Assembly (NCBI GenBank): GCA_033977485.1
Contig: CM066982.1
Span: forward strand, 37,612,218 to 37,676,217
Direction: 5' to 3'
DNA: 64,000 bases
Source of the DNA: Hydrangea macrophylla
Taxonomy: Eukaryota; Streptophyta; Magnoliopsida; Cornales; Hydrangeaceae
A program made the position numbers and the translations under genes. Of this stretch, positions 54,640 to 64,000 are shown one piece after another. Below the pieces are notes generated by a model. The model was not told the origin of the DNA, ran no database searches, and was given only the letters and a program-made list of their open reading frames with translations. The number at the start of each line of letters is the position of its first letter. Positions within the stretch are counted from its first letter, which is position 1.

Positions 54640-55937
54640 GTTGAAATAACTTGTTGGGCTGATTCTGACCAAACGATTATCTGAATTTCTGACCCAGGAT
54701 GAATATCCCAACTACTGACTTTGAGAATCTATAGTGACCCTACAAATTTGAGAGGATCGTATCAGATTTTGACAGTGATGACTTTAGACAGACAAATGAC
54801 AGTGATGTTTAACCAACACAGACTGACTTGTGTACAAACTGACTAAGACAGTGCGTGCGGGCTGACAGGTACGGTGCATGTAAATGAGACAAACATGCGA
54901 ATGCAAGCCCTAATCTATATGGTGCTCTTACTTCTAGCAGATAGCAGTTAAGTAAATAAGGTCTTAGCCATACAGAGTGTGCTAACCTTACCTTCCAGTA
55001 TGGTCACTAGGGGATAATAGGGGTCTCCAAAGTATTTTGAGGGGTCTGGACAGAGTTTCTTGGAAAATCTGGTTATTCCTGGGTATTTCTGGGATAGAGT
55101 TTCTGGGAGAAACAGGTTATATCTGGGATATCTGGACAGAGTTTTTGGGAGAAACATGTTATGTCTGGGATATTTGGACAGAGTTTCTGGGAGAAATAGG
55201 TTATATTTGGGACATCTGGACAGAGTTTCTGGGAGAAACATGTTATATTTGGGATATTTGGACAGAGTTCTGAGAGAAACAGGTTATATCTGGGATATCT
55301 GGACAGAGTTTCAGGGAGAAACAAGTTATATTTGGGTAAGTCGGGGAGATTTGGACAGGGCTTTTGGGAAAATAGGTATATTTGGGTAAGTCGGACAGAG
55401 GTTTTGGGAGAAATTGGTCCTATTTGGATGTTTCTGGGATATATGGACAGAGTTTCTGGGAGAGGCTGGTTATATCTGGGGTGAGATGGATAGAGTTTCT
55501 GGGGGAAACTGGTTAAATATGATGGTGATCATACTGTCTGACAAGTTTTCATACTCCTATATCTTAGGACCAACAAACAAGGTTTGCGGTGTATATCTTT
55601 GTGAACATGGAGTAGACATCCTTACCATGGTGCCTAGGCAGGTCAACTCAATGTGGTCACATGTGAGTGATTGCCTTGGGAATCATAAGAAAGAGGTTTC
55701 GCCTCATGCCACATAAGCGTCTACATCGCGCAGGTAATCCCGTCAGGGCATACAACAGTTATGTCACATTGCCCTATCTAAAAAGATAAATGAATAGTCC
55801 TATGAAAGGTTCTAAAGGAATCTATATACAAAGGTTGAGTTTAGTCAAAGAGAGTCCGTTGACGAGAGTTCCAATATACCATCAGAGAGATAGTACGGAA
55901 GTGTTTACTTTTTTTGATATACTGTGGAAGGGACAGT
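54640..55937 (-). other. Element B leader, truncated by element C
   Basis: Noncoding. The part nearest the missing LTR (55720-55900) matches element A's leader. The tandem array 55030-55520 lies in the middle. The primer site is not present in the window. Confidence 0.75.
55030..55520. repeat. About 42-bp tandem repeat in element B leader
   Basis: ggacagagtttctgggagaaacaggttatatctgggatatct recurs about eleven times with substitutions and small indels. The cysteine- and proline-rich peptides it encodes are repeat by-products. Confidence 0.92.
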
Positions 55938-57237
55938 TGTTAGGAAACTACGTTCCCAGAATCCGTTGACAGCGTGTATAAGTTGGTACTACAAAAATTA
56001 CGTGAAAACTACAATAACCCTATAAGGGCGGAACTAGGGTTACCTTAAACTGCTAAAACGGATTGTTGTAGTAGACGAATCGAGAACACGGGCTCGATAA
56101 CAGCTCACGATCTTCTACCGTAATCCTTTGCTGCCAGAATATCGAACTGAGTGTGGGCTCCTTCGAAATCCTTTATGTTTCTGCTCTCTCTTTTCTATTC
56201 CGAGTTATAATGCTCTTGATGGAAAAACGCAAACTGAGGAGAGAGCCAAAGCAGCATATATATAGGCTACGATAGGGACCATAAGAAATCAATAAGGAAT
56301 TGGCTTCCGTATGGAATTAGGAAACCCTAATTCAAACTAAATCAGATTCCTATTTCCATAAATTATAATTCATACCACTAAAGAATTATAATTGCACTCC
56401 TACCCTTATCTCAAAAATATGTTTCGAGCTCCATGTTATTAAATGCTTATTATCTCCCCATGTTAAGATTACAGATATCCATTAATTAAATATAATTACT
56501 GACAATCATATTTAATTAATCTCTTAAAATTCCTTGAGATCCTCTGCTTAACTTATCTGATATGTCGGATACAAAATCCACCTGCAGGGTTTGACATTAT
56601 CAAAACTTATAAGCTTCTCAAGGGATATCATCAATCCCAAAATTGAGATATGGATTCTATCATTAATTTATATCCACCACACAATTAATATTGTCACCCA
56701 ATCCAATGAGATATTGACCCATTTAAGGATCTCACCCTTTTAGGGATCAAAGTGTAAACATCAAATATACGTGTCTATAAATTAACTTAGGATTTAGAGC
56801 ATAAGCACTCATAATACTCATGAGGTATTAATTATCTTATAAGTCAGTATAAAGATAATTACCCCAAGTCGGTCCCGTGTAATACACAAAGTGTACCAGC
56901 ATGGTGAGTTGAAACTATACCATTTCCCGTAGTCAAGACAAACCTACTACAACACCATGCTGCAGTCCTACCAATGGTGTGTCCAATCCATCTAAGACTA
57001 TAAACCAAAATCTTACATTCTACAAGATTCGATGGTCTGATCTTCCGTGTGTAAGCCGAACTCTACACACCAATCCACCTACTATGTAGAATGAAAGACA
57101 CACATGCATAATATTAAATAAACAATATAATACAAATATTGCCCACACAGATTTTCATAAAAATGGATTAACTGATTTTATCAAATGAATAATAAATCAA
57201 CTACATAAAGCATGGCTTTTAGTATATATCCCTAACA
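55938..57237 (-). mobile_element. 3' LTR of copia element C
   Basis: Plus strand TGTTAGGAAAC ... ATCCCTAACA, 1300 bp. On minus it starts TGTTAGGG next to the purine tract. A TATATATA is at 56256-56264 (minus strand promoter). Confidence 0.92.
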
Positions 57238-57251
57238 ATCTCCCACTTAGA
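57238..57251 (-). other. Polypurine tract of element C
   Basis: On minus CTAAGTGGGAGAT precedes TGTTAGGG. Confidence 0.75.
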
Positions 57252-57252
57252 C

Positions 57253-57672
57253 TCAAAGCCATGATGCGACACACCTCACTCCTATCCCTTCTACATGACT
57301 ATCAAAAGTCTTGGCCGGTGAAATCTTGGTGAAAGGATCTACCAGGTTATTTGCTGATGCTATCTTTGTCACTTCAACATCACCTCTTTGCATGATCTCT
57401 CGTATCAGGTGATACTTACGCTCAACGTGTTTTCCCTTCTTATGTGCCCTAGGTTCCTTTGAGTTAGCAACCGCTCTGCTATTATCGCAATAAAGGGCAA
57501 TAGCCGATTGTACTGCAGGTATTACTCTTAGATCCATAAGGAAGTTTCTAAACCAAATAGCCTCCTTAACGGCTTCCGAAGTAGCCACATACTCGGCTTC
57601 CATGGTGGAATCAACAATACACGACTGTTTGATACTCCTCCCACTAATGGCTCCACCTTCTAGGGTAAACAC
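57253..57672 (-). pseudogene. Element C RNase H
   Basis: [22 protein letters not shown], then [41 protein letters not shown] and [14 protein letters not shown], the standard copia RNase H end of pol with the Glu and Asp residues. It runs to a stop near 57253. A frameshift near 57660 separates it from RT. Confidence 0.93.
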
Positions 57673-58350
57673 ATATCCTGAGGTAGACTTTCTAGAAACC
57701 CCTCTGACATAAAATCAGAATCCGTGTACCCAATGGGTACAAGACTGTCTGCTTGGTAAACTAACATATAGTCTTGAGTCCTTTTCAGGTACTTGAGAAT
57801 ATTTTTCACCGCAGTCCAATGTTCTTGCCTTGGATTAGACTGATATCTACTAACCATGCCAACAGCAAAGCAGATGTCAGGTCTAGTACATATCATAGCA
57901 TACATTAGGCTTCCTACTGCCGAGACATAATGAACTGCCTTCATCTTCTCTATCTCATCAGGTGTCTTAGGACACTGATCCTTAGATAGAGTAATTCCAT
58001 GTCTGAAGGGAAGGAATCCCTTCTTGGAATCTTGCATGCTAAACCTTACAAGAAAATTGTCGATATAAGTGCCTTGTGACAAGCCCAACATCCTATTCTT
58101 GCGATTTTGCATAAGCTTGATCCTTAGGATGTGACCGGCTTCTCCCAAGTCATTCATATTGAATTGACTAGACAACCATACCCTTACAGAAGATAATACC
58201 CCTACATCATTTCTGATTAGCAAGATATCATCCACATATAGTACTAAGAACACCACCACGCTTCCATCATGTTTCTTGTACACACAAGATTCATCCACAC
58301 ATTGATCAAAACCAAAAGAATTGATTGTTGGATCAAAGCGGATATTCTAA
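57660..58350 (-). pseudogene. Element C reverse transcriptase C-terminal part
   Basis: Contains FGFDQCVDESCVYKKH, LVLYVDDILLIRND (catalytic YVDD), FNMNDLGEAGHIL and VHYVSAVGSLMYAMICTRPDI. The frame is open from 58298 to 57660. One stop near 58347 separates it from 58347-58646. Confidence 0.94.
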
Positions 58351-58700
58351 GACCTAGATGCCTGATTAAGTCCATAAATGGACTTCTTAAGCTTGTACAA
58401 CATGTGTTCTTGGCCCTTCGTAATGAACCCGTCTGGTTGCATCATATAGATGCACTCGTCAAGATTCCCATTAAGAAATGCTGTCTTGACATCCATTTGC
58501 CAAATTTTATAATCGAAATGTGCAAAAATGGATAAGAGAATCCGGATAGACTTTAGCATGGCCACCGGCGGAAAGGTTTCCTCATAATCGATTCCCTCTT
58601 TTTGAGTGAACCCTTTCGCAACAAGCCTTGCTTTAAAGGTTTCCACCTTACCATCTGTTCTTCTATTCTTCTTATAGATCTACTTACATCCAATGGGTTT
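58347..58700 (-). pseudogene. Element C reverse transcriptase N-terminal part
   Basis: [56 protein letters not shown] (first catalytic Asp) and [15 protein letters not shown], followed by a stop where Trp is usual. Upstream, a stop near 58680 interrupts the segment before [12 protein letters not shown]. Confidence 0.93.
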
Positions 58701-58786
58701 TATTTCATTGGGTGGTTCTATAAGATCCCAGACTTGATTGGAGTACATGGACTCCATTTCAGACTTCATAGCCTTTTTCCAAAGGT

Positions 58787-59960
58787 CTACATCTTATCTT
58801 GAAGTGATTCATTGTAGTTACAGGGATCGGTACCTTGTTCATCAGGGACCCGATCATAAGACTCTCCCAAGAACATATACCGGCCGGGTTGAATAATAAC
58901 CCTCCCACTACGATGAGGCACAACCCTTGTCTGTGTATCACTGCTATTTTGTTGTGAAGATTCTGAACCTAATACACCATTATCTGCATGCTGTACTGGT
59001 TCAGGAACCTGCATGTTAATGCTTGGTTCGGGATCTACACAAGTTTCGATAATCCTCCCACTACGACGCGGTAATGGAATATCGATAACTCTGTCTTGTG
59101 ATGTTTCTTCTTGTACCGATGGTATCGAAGAAGTATGTGTCGGTGTCTCTCCTCTCATTTCCTCTAGAACAGTACAACTTCTGGGCTTGTGGTCCATAAC
59201 ATAGTCCTCTTCTAAGAATGTGGCATTGGTGCTAACAATAACCTTCTGATCCTTAGGACTATAAAACAGACCACCTTTAGTTCCTCTAGGATACCTAACA
59301 AAGAAACATACTTCTGTTCTTGATTCCAACTTTTCTGTGTTCCCTTTCAGCACATGTGCTGGACTAACCCAGATACGAACATGCCGCAGACTAGGCTTTC
59401 GCCCAGTCCACAATTCCATGGGAGTAGTAGGTACTGACTTAGATGGTACAAAGTTTAGAATGTATGCAGCTGTCTCTAATGCGTGTCCCCAAAAGGAAAT
59501 TGGTAAATTCGAATAACTCATTATAGATCTTACCATGTCCATGAGAGTCCTGTTCCTTCTTTCTGCTACACCGTTCTGCTAAGGCATACGGGGTGCAGAC
59601 AACTAGGATGTAATCCCTTGCTCCAATAAGTATTCCCTAAACTCTCCCAAGCGGTACTCTCCACCACGATCAGATCGTAGTGTCTTGATATATTTACCTA
59701 GACGCTTCTCCATTTCAGCCTTGAAGTCTTTGAATTTCTTAAAGCATTAAGACTTACGCCGCATCAAATAAATGTACCCATACCTTGAGTAATCATCGAT
59801 GAAAGTGACAAAGTACTCAAATCCCCTTCTTGCTTGGACATTCATAGGAGCACACAAATCAGAGTGAACGAGTTCCAACAGCTCTTTTGCTCTATAGCCC
59901 TTAGCCGAGAACGACCTCTTGATCATTTTACCTTATAAGCAGGATTCACAGACTGGAAGT
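58787..59960 (-). pseudogene. Element C integrase core and C-terminal part
   Basis: Core in 59960-59540: LVHSDLCAPM (first Asp), FVTFIDDYSRYGYIYLM, TLRSDRGGEY (second Asp) and QNGVAERRNRTLMDMVRSIM (Glu), with stops and one shift. Then 59542-58787 is open for 251 codons: LPISFWGHALETAAYILNF, LRHVRIWVSPAHVLKGNTEK, a copia GKGGF-like YPRGTKGGLFYSPKDQKV and a variable Ser/Pro-rich tail. Confidence 0.92.
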
Positions 59961-60540
59961 GCCTCCACTTCCAATGAGCTTAATGGCTCATTTTGAACCA
60001 GTCTTTGAATCCTTTTCAAATTAATATGACCAAGGCGTAAGTGCCAAAGATGTGTTTGGTTCATCCTCGAAGGTTCTTTTCTCTTAAATGGCAAACTATT
60101 TGTGTTATTCAATTCATTAAGTTGCAGTATAGGAGAGACATGATTTATAATATAAAGATCATCCACCAATTGACCAGAACAAATAAAATGTTTATTTTCT
60201 TTAATAACTACTACTTTATTAAAACGAACTGAATATCCATTCTTTACTAAATTAGAACTGAAACTAATTCCTTCTAATAGAAGGCACATAAAGGCAATTT
60301 CTCAATATTAAAATCCTATCTCTACCAAAACTAAGACGTAGATCTCCTACTGCAACTGCTGCTACTCTCGTAGCATTTTCCATATATAGATAAATCTCTC
60401 CATCACTGAGCTGCCTGGTTCCTTGAAACCCCTGCAAAGAATTGCATACATGATCAGTGGCTCCCGTATCTACACACCAGGTACCGGTAGATTGGACCGC
60501 TAAACACGATTCAATAACTAGTAAATGAGATTTACCTTGA
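59933..60540 (-). pseudogene. Element C protease and GAG-pre-integrase region
   Basis: Protease: WCVDTGATDHVCNSLQGFQG near 60475-60410 (active-site DTG). After RDRILILRNCLYVP (with a frame change) comes the pre-integrase: MCLLLEGISFSSNLVKNGYS ... LWHLRLGHINLKRIQRLV and LPVCESCL with a following stop. The HxxxxH and CxxC ligands of the integrase zinc region are visible. Confidence 0.88.
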
Positions 60541-61317
60541 TTGTTCTGTCTGGCGAGATAAACCGGACATTGCTTCTTCCAGTGTCATGGCTGCTTGTAA
60601 ACAAAACATTTGACTTTAGGCTTTCCCGGTTGTCCTCTTGGCCTTTGGATTGGCGGAGGACCCGCGGCCTTCTTTTGAGCCTTTTTCATTTTCTTCTTGC
60701 CTTTCGGCTTTGAAGCAAAACATTTCTCAAGCACAAGAGCTTGGAGTTCTTTAAGCAGCTCCGCCAAGGTAAATTTAAATTTATTCATGTTGTAATTGAG
60801 GCAAAATTGTTTAAAAGACTCTGGCAGTGACTGGAGTACGATATCGACCTGGGTTTCCCCGTCGATTTCAGCTCCAAGGATCTCTAGTTCATTAAGAAGA
60901 TTTATCATCTTAAGAACATAATCCCTTAGAGGCGTCCCCTTAGCCATAGTTGTGTTCATCAAGTCTTTCATGGCAACCTGCCTAGCATTACGACTTTGAT
61001 TCCTGAACATATCTCAGAGGCTCTCCATCATGTCATAGGCGCTGGCCATTGACTGATGCTGATGTTGCAGTACATTTGACATGGATGACAAAATATAACA
61101 CCGCGCCATCTCATCAGCCTTGACCCATTTCTTGTGAGCCTGAGTTTCCTCAGCGGTTGCCCCCTCACCAGGTTGCTCAGGACATTCTTGAGTAAGCACA
61201 AACTTGTTCTCTTTAGCAGTTAACACAATATCCAAATTCCTTTTCCAGTCTATATTGTTTGGTCCAGTAAGTTTTGTTTTCTTTAAGTATAACAGCGAGT
61301 CGATTGAAAGAATCCAT
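60541..61317 (-). pseudogene. Element C gag
   Basis: The probable start ATG is at 61317. Translation soon shifts one base to reach LTGPNNIDWKRNLDIVLTAK (61275-61215), typical of copia gag. Then AHKKWVKADEMARCYILSSM and, after a stop at 61014, KGTPLRDYVLKMINLLNELE and SLPESFKQFCLNYNMNKF. The basic tail KPKGKKKMKKAQKKAAG follows. The zinc knuckle reads CFVYKQP, stop, HWKKQCPVYL: the second Cys and the Gly before His are lost. Confidence 0.9.
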
Positions 61318-62763
61318 TTAAAAGCCGAGAATCACATAATATAAATAATTACATTTGGGCAAAAAAATTACTATGGATTTGAGTTAAAAATATTGGTTCC
61401 CTCTACCATATTTGAAAAGAATCTGCCAGCAACCTGATACACCGTGATAGTATGACTCGATGGGAAGCCATATACTATCCATAATTTGTTCAGATAGGCA
61501 ATTGCCTTTTAATTTCACTATCCAGGCAACGTACCTTGCCTAGTAAAATTAAACTGCTGGCTTGCTTTGATCCTATAAATAACAATAGTGACTCAGATGG
61601 ACATGATATTATTATTTATAGCTAAGTGTATACCATCACTTAATTCTAGGTCAAGAGTTCTGTGAGGAACACCTCTGATGGAGAGGTGGCCCACACTAAC
61701 AATCACCCAAAACATTCTTTTAAAGAAGTTTGTACTAATGATTCCATGATCAACTACATCCGATGGGGAGGATGACACTAGAGCCATCACACAAAATTAA
61801 TCATATCATCTACAAACCAATGATGGAGACCATGGGATTTATACTTGATAAATTCCCTCTCCCACTTAGAATTTAAAAAAAAAATTGAGGGTAATAATTT
61901 CTAGAAAAACTTTTAATTTAATTAATAAAAAATAATGGAATACTTGACAAGGATTAATTCATCCTTACTTGTCAAACCCACATGTGTAGATAATAAAATT
62001 ATTCTATTGTCATGATTTTAGAAAATAAGTACTTATGTTTTCAAATTATGGAATTAGTTTTATTTCTAAATACACATGTAGTTGTCCATCATTTTAAATT
62101 AATATAAATTAAACATTCAGCTAGACATCTGAAATAAGTCTAGGAACAATTAACCATGTTGTCCTATTCATTAAACATGAAACAATAATAATCATTCAAT
62201 CATACATAAATAAGGAAACCACAATAAAATAGGAATCCCACTATTATGGTCAAGCTACAACTCTTGTGAAAAATCTTCATTGAACCCAATTAGCTCTATG
62301 TCGCCACTACCATCAGCAACTGCCTTCCAGAACAGTTTTCTGAAACTGTCTTCAAAAACTACTTCCAGATTGCTTTCTAAAACTGCTTGTAAACTGTCTT
62401 CACGAACTGTCTTCATGGATTTACTTGAGATATATTACATAAACCCTATGCCTCCATGAAGGAGTTCATATGCTATTTCTTTGTAGTAAATTAACCACAC
62501 ATCAATCAAGCATGGGATCCAATATACACAAATCCTATGCCTCCATAAAGGAGTTCACATTCTATATTAAAACATAAAGTTTAACCACAGATAAAACCAT
62601 CGTTGGATCCAATCACACAAAATCAGTGACCACAATAGAGGAATAAGAACACTGCAAAACAATGGTTAGCACAGTTCTACGTTCTATCCATCCATCAAAC
62701 ACGCATAAGATCTATTATATTGGACAACATGGTTGCGTCCAACCCATACGCAGAATCAACGTT
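61318..62763 (-). other. Element C leader (between primer site and gag)
   Basis: AT-rich, 1.4 kb without a convincing frame. It includes near-repeats ctatgcctccatgaaggagttca (62447) and cctatgcctccataaaggagttca (62531). No other feature recognised. Confidence 0.7.
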
Positions 62764-62775
62764 GCATTGATACCA
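62764..62775 (-). other. Primer binding site of element C
   Basis: On minus TGGTATCAATGC starts one base after the LTR. The first eight bases match the initiator-Met tRNA complement TGGTATCA. Confidence 0.8.
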
Positions 62776-62776
62776 C

Positions 62777-64000
62777 TATTAGGAAACTGCGTTCCCAGAA
62801 TCCGTTGACAGAGCGTATAAGTTGGTACTGCAAAAATTATGTGAAAACTACAATAACCCTATAAGGGCGGAACTAGGGTTATCTTAAACTGCTAAAATGG
62901 ATTGTTATAGTAGACGAATCGAGAACATAGGCTCGATAACAGCTCACGATCTTCTACCGTATTCCTTTGCTGCCAGAATAAATAACTGAGTGTGGGCTCC
63001 TTCAAAATCCTTTATGTTTCTGTTCTCTCTTTTTACGATCTCTTTTCTATTTCGAGTTATAATGCTCTTGATAGAAAAATGCAAACTGAGGAGAGAGCCA
63101 AAGCAGCATATATATAGGCTACGATAGGGACCATAAGAAGTCAATAAGGAATAGGCTTCCTTATGGAATTAGGAAACCCTAATTCGAACTAAATCAGATT
63201 CTTATTTCCATAAATAATAATTCATACCACTTAAGAATTAAAATTGCATTCCTACCCTTATCTCAAAAATATATTTTGAGCTCCATGTTATTAAATGCTT
63301 ATTATCTCCCCATGTTAAGATTACAGATATCCATTAATTAAATATAATTACTGACAATCATATTTAATTAATCTCTTAAAATTCCTTGAGATCCTCTGCT
63401 TAACTTATCTGATATGTCGGATACAAAATCCACCTGCAGGGTTTGACATAATCAAAACTTATAAGCTTTCTCAAGGGGATATCATCAATCCCAAAATTGA
63501 GACATGGATTCCATCATTACTTAATATTCACCACACAATTAATATTGTCACCCAATCCAATGAGATATTGACCCATTTAAGGATCTCACCCTTTTAGGGT
63601 TCAAAGTGTAAATATCAAATGTACGTGTCTATAAATTAACTTAGGATTTAGAGCATAAGCACTCATAATAGTCATGAGGTATTAATTATCTTATAAGTTA
63701 GTATAAAGATAATTACCCCAAGTCGGTCCCGTGTAATACACAAAGTGTACCAGCATGGTGAGTTGAAACTATACCATTTCCCGTAGTCAAGACAAACCTA
63801 CTACAACACCATGCTGCAGTCCTACCGATGGTGTGTCCAATCCATCTAAGACTGTAAATCAAAATCTTACATTCTACAAGATCCAATGGTCTGATCTTCC
63901 GTGTGTAAGCCGAACTCTACACACCAAACCACCTACTATATAGAATGAAAGACACACATGCATTATATTAAATAAACAATATAATACAAATATTGCCCAT
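62777..64000 (-). mobile_element. 5' LTR of copia element C (cut by window end)
   Basis: Begins tattaggaaactgcg, where the left LTR has tgttaggaaactacg, so the terminal TG is mutated to TA. It is collinear with 55938-57237 to the window end, about 76 bp short of completion. An extra 12-13 bases (ttttacgatctc) lie near 63031 relative to the left LTR. TATATATA near 63110. Confidence 0.93.

Larger units (their letters stand above)
38738..55937 (-). mobile_element. Tat/Ogre-like Ty3/gypsy retrotransposon B
   Basis: On the minus strand: leader with tandem repeats, gag, protease, linker, RT, RNase H twice, integrase, a 6-kb extra region with antisense genes, polypurine tract and 3' LTR. Its 5' LTR and primer site are missing from view because the copia element C inserted at 55937/55938. 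It is homologous to element A along gag-pol but clearly a different copy or subfamily. All genes have stops or frameshifts. Confidence 0.9.
55938..64000 (-). mobile_element. Ty1/copia retrotransposon C (right LTR cut by window)
   Basis: Left LTR 55938-57237, polypurine tract, pol with the copia order (protease-integrase-RT-RNase H), gag, leader, primer site and right LTR 62777-64000. It inserted in the leader of element B. acagt (55933-55937) is the candidate target duplication; its partner is outside. LTRs look about 95 percent identical over the first 250 bases, by eye. Confidence 0.93.

Noticed and set aside
55037..55389. Cysteine-rich or proline-rich repeat protein in long open frames of both strands
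   Set aside because: Frames come from a 42-bp tandem repeat, a multiple of three, so every frame stays open. No start context or known domain.

Overview
The window is repeat-dense intergenic DNA from a seed plant, most likely a eudicot with a large genome. I found no credible host gene. Almost everything recognisable is a retrotransposon or a piece of one. Evidence for a plant: Tat/Ogre-type Ty3/gypsy polyproteins, a plant Ty1/copia element, plant-mobile-domain genes, and long LTRs with TATA boxes and GA-rich leaders. I cannot name the species.

Layout. (1) 1-16294: a Tat/Ogre-like Ty3/gypsy element (element A) on the minus strand, cut by the left edge. It runs from its 5' LTR (13299-16294) through an Arg-tRNA-type primer binding site, leader, gag, protease, RT/RNase H and integrase. 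Two solo LTRs of another family sit inside it: LTR1 (535-3530) splits the integrase and LTR2 (9290-12042) splits the start of gag. Each has a perfect 5-bp target duplication. (2) 16295-23077: no genes; several unrelated minisatellites and one plus-strand LTR (21085 to about 23016) of a non-coding element E. (3) 23078 to about 27130: a decayed L1-type LINE with an internal in-frame duplication. (4) 27131-29721: palindrome-rich repeats. (5) 29722-30164: the start of a third Tat/Ogre-type LTR (F), interrupted by element D. (6) 30165-38737: 5' LTR, Met-tRNA-type primer site and an unrecognised acidic reading frame of element D. Its LTR contains another 4.9-kb solo LTR (31015-35906). (7) 38738-55937: a second Tat/Ogre element (B), minus strand, with 3' LTR, a cassette of two antisense plant-mobile-domain-type genes, the complete but mutated pol-gag region and a tandem-repeat leader. 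(8) 55938-64000: a Ty1/copia element (C), minus strand, with one full LTR, a degraded gag-pol and most of the second LTR.

The right half is a nest: F was entered by D, D by a solo LTR and separately by B, and B by C. The left half is a second nest (A with LTR1 and LTR2). All coding regions carry stops or frameshifts, so nothing here looks able to transpose by itself.

The most interesting observations are: the intron-bearing antisense gene cassette of element B, flanked by copies of the element's own 3'-end sequence; the unrecognised acidic ORF of element D; a primer site that extends into a whole tRNA-Arg-like 3' half; the same UAG stop at the gag/protease junction of two different elements; and LTR promoters decorated by family-specific palindrome arrays (CAATCGATTG in D, GC-rich CGGCACTC-type hairpins in A and B).
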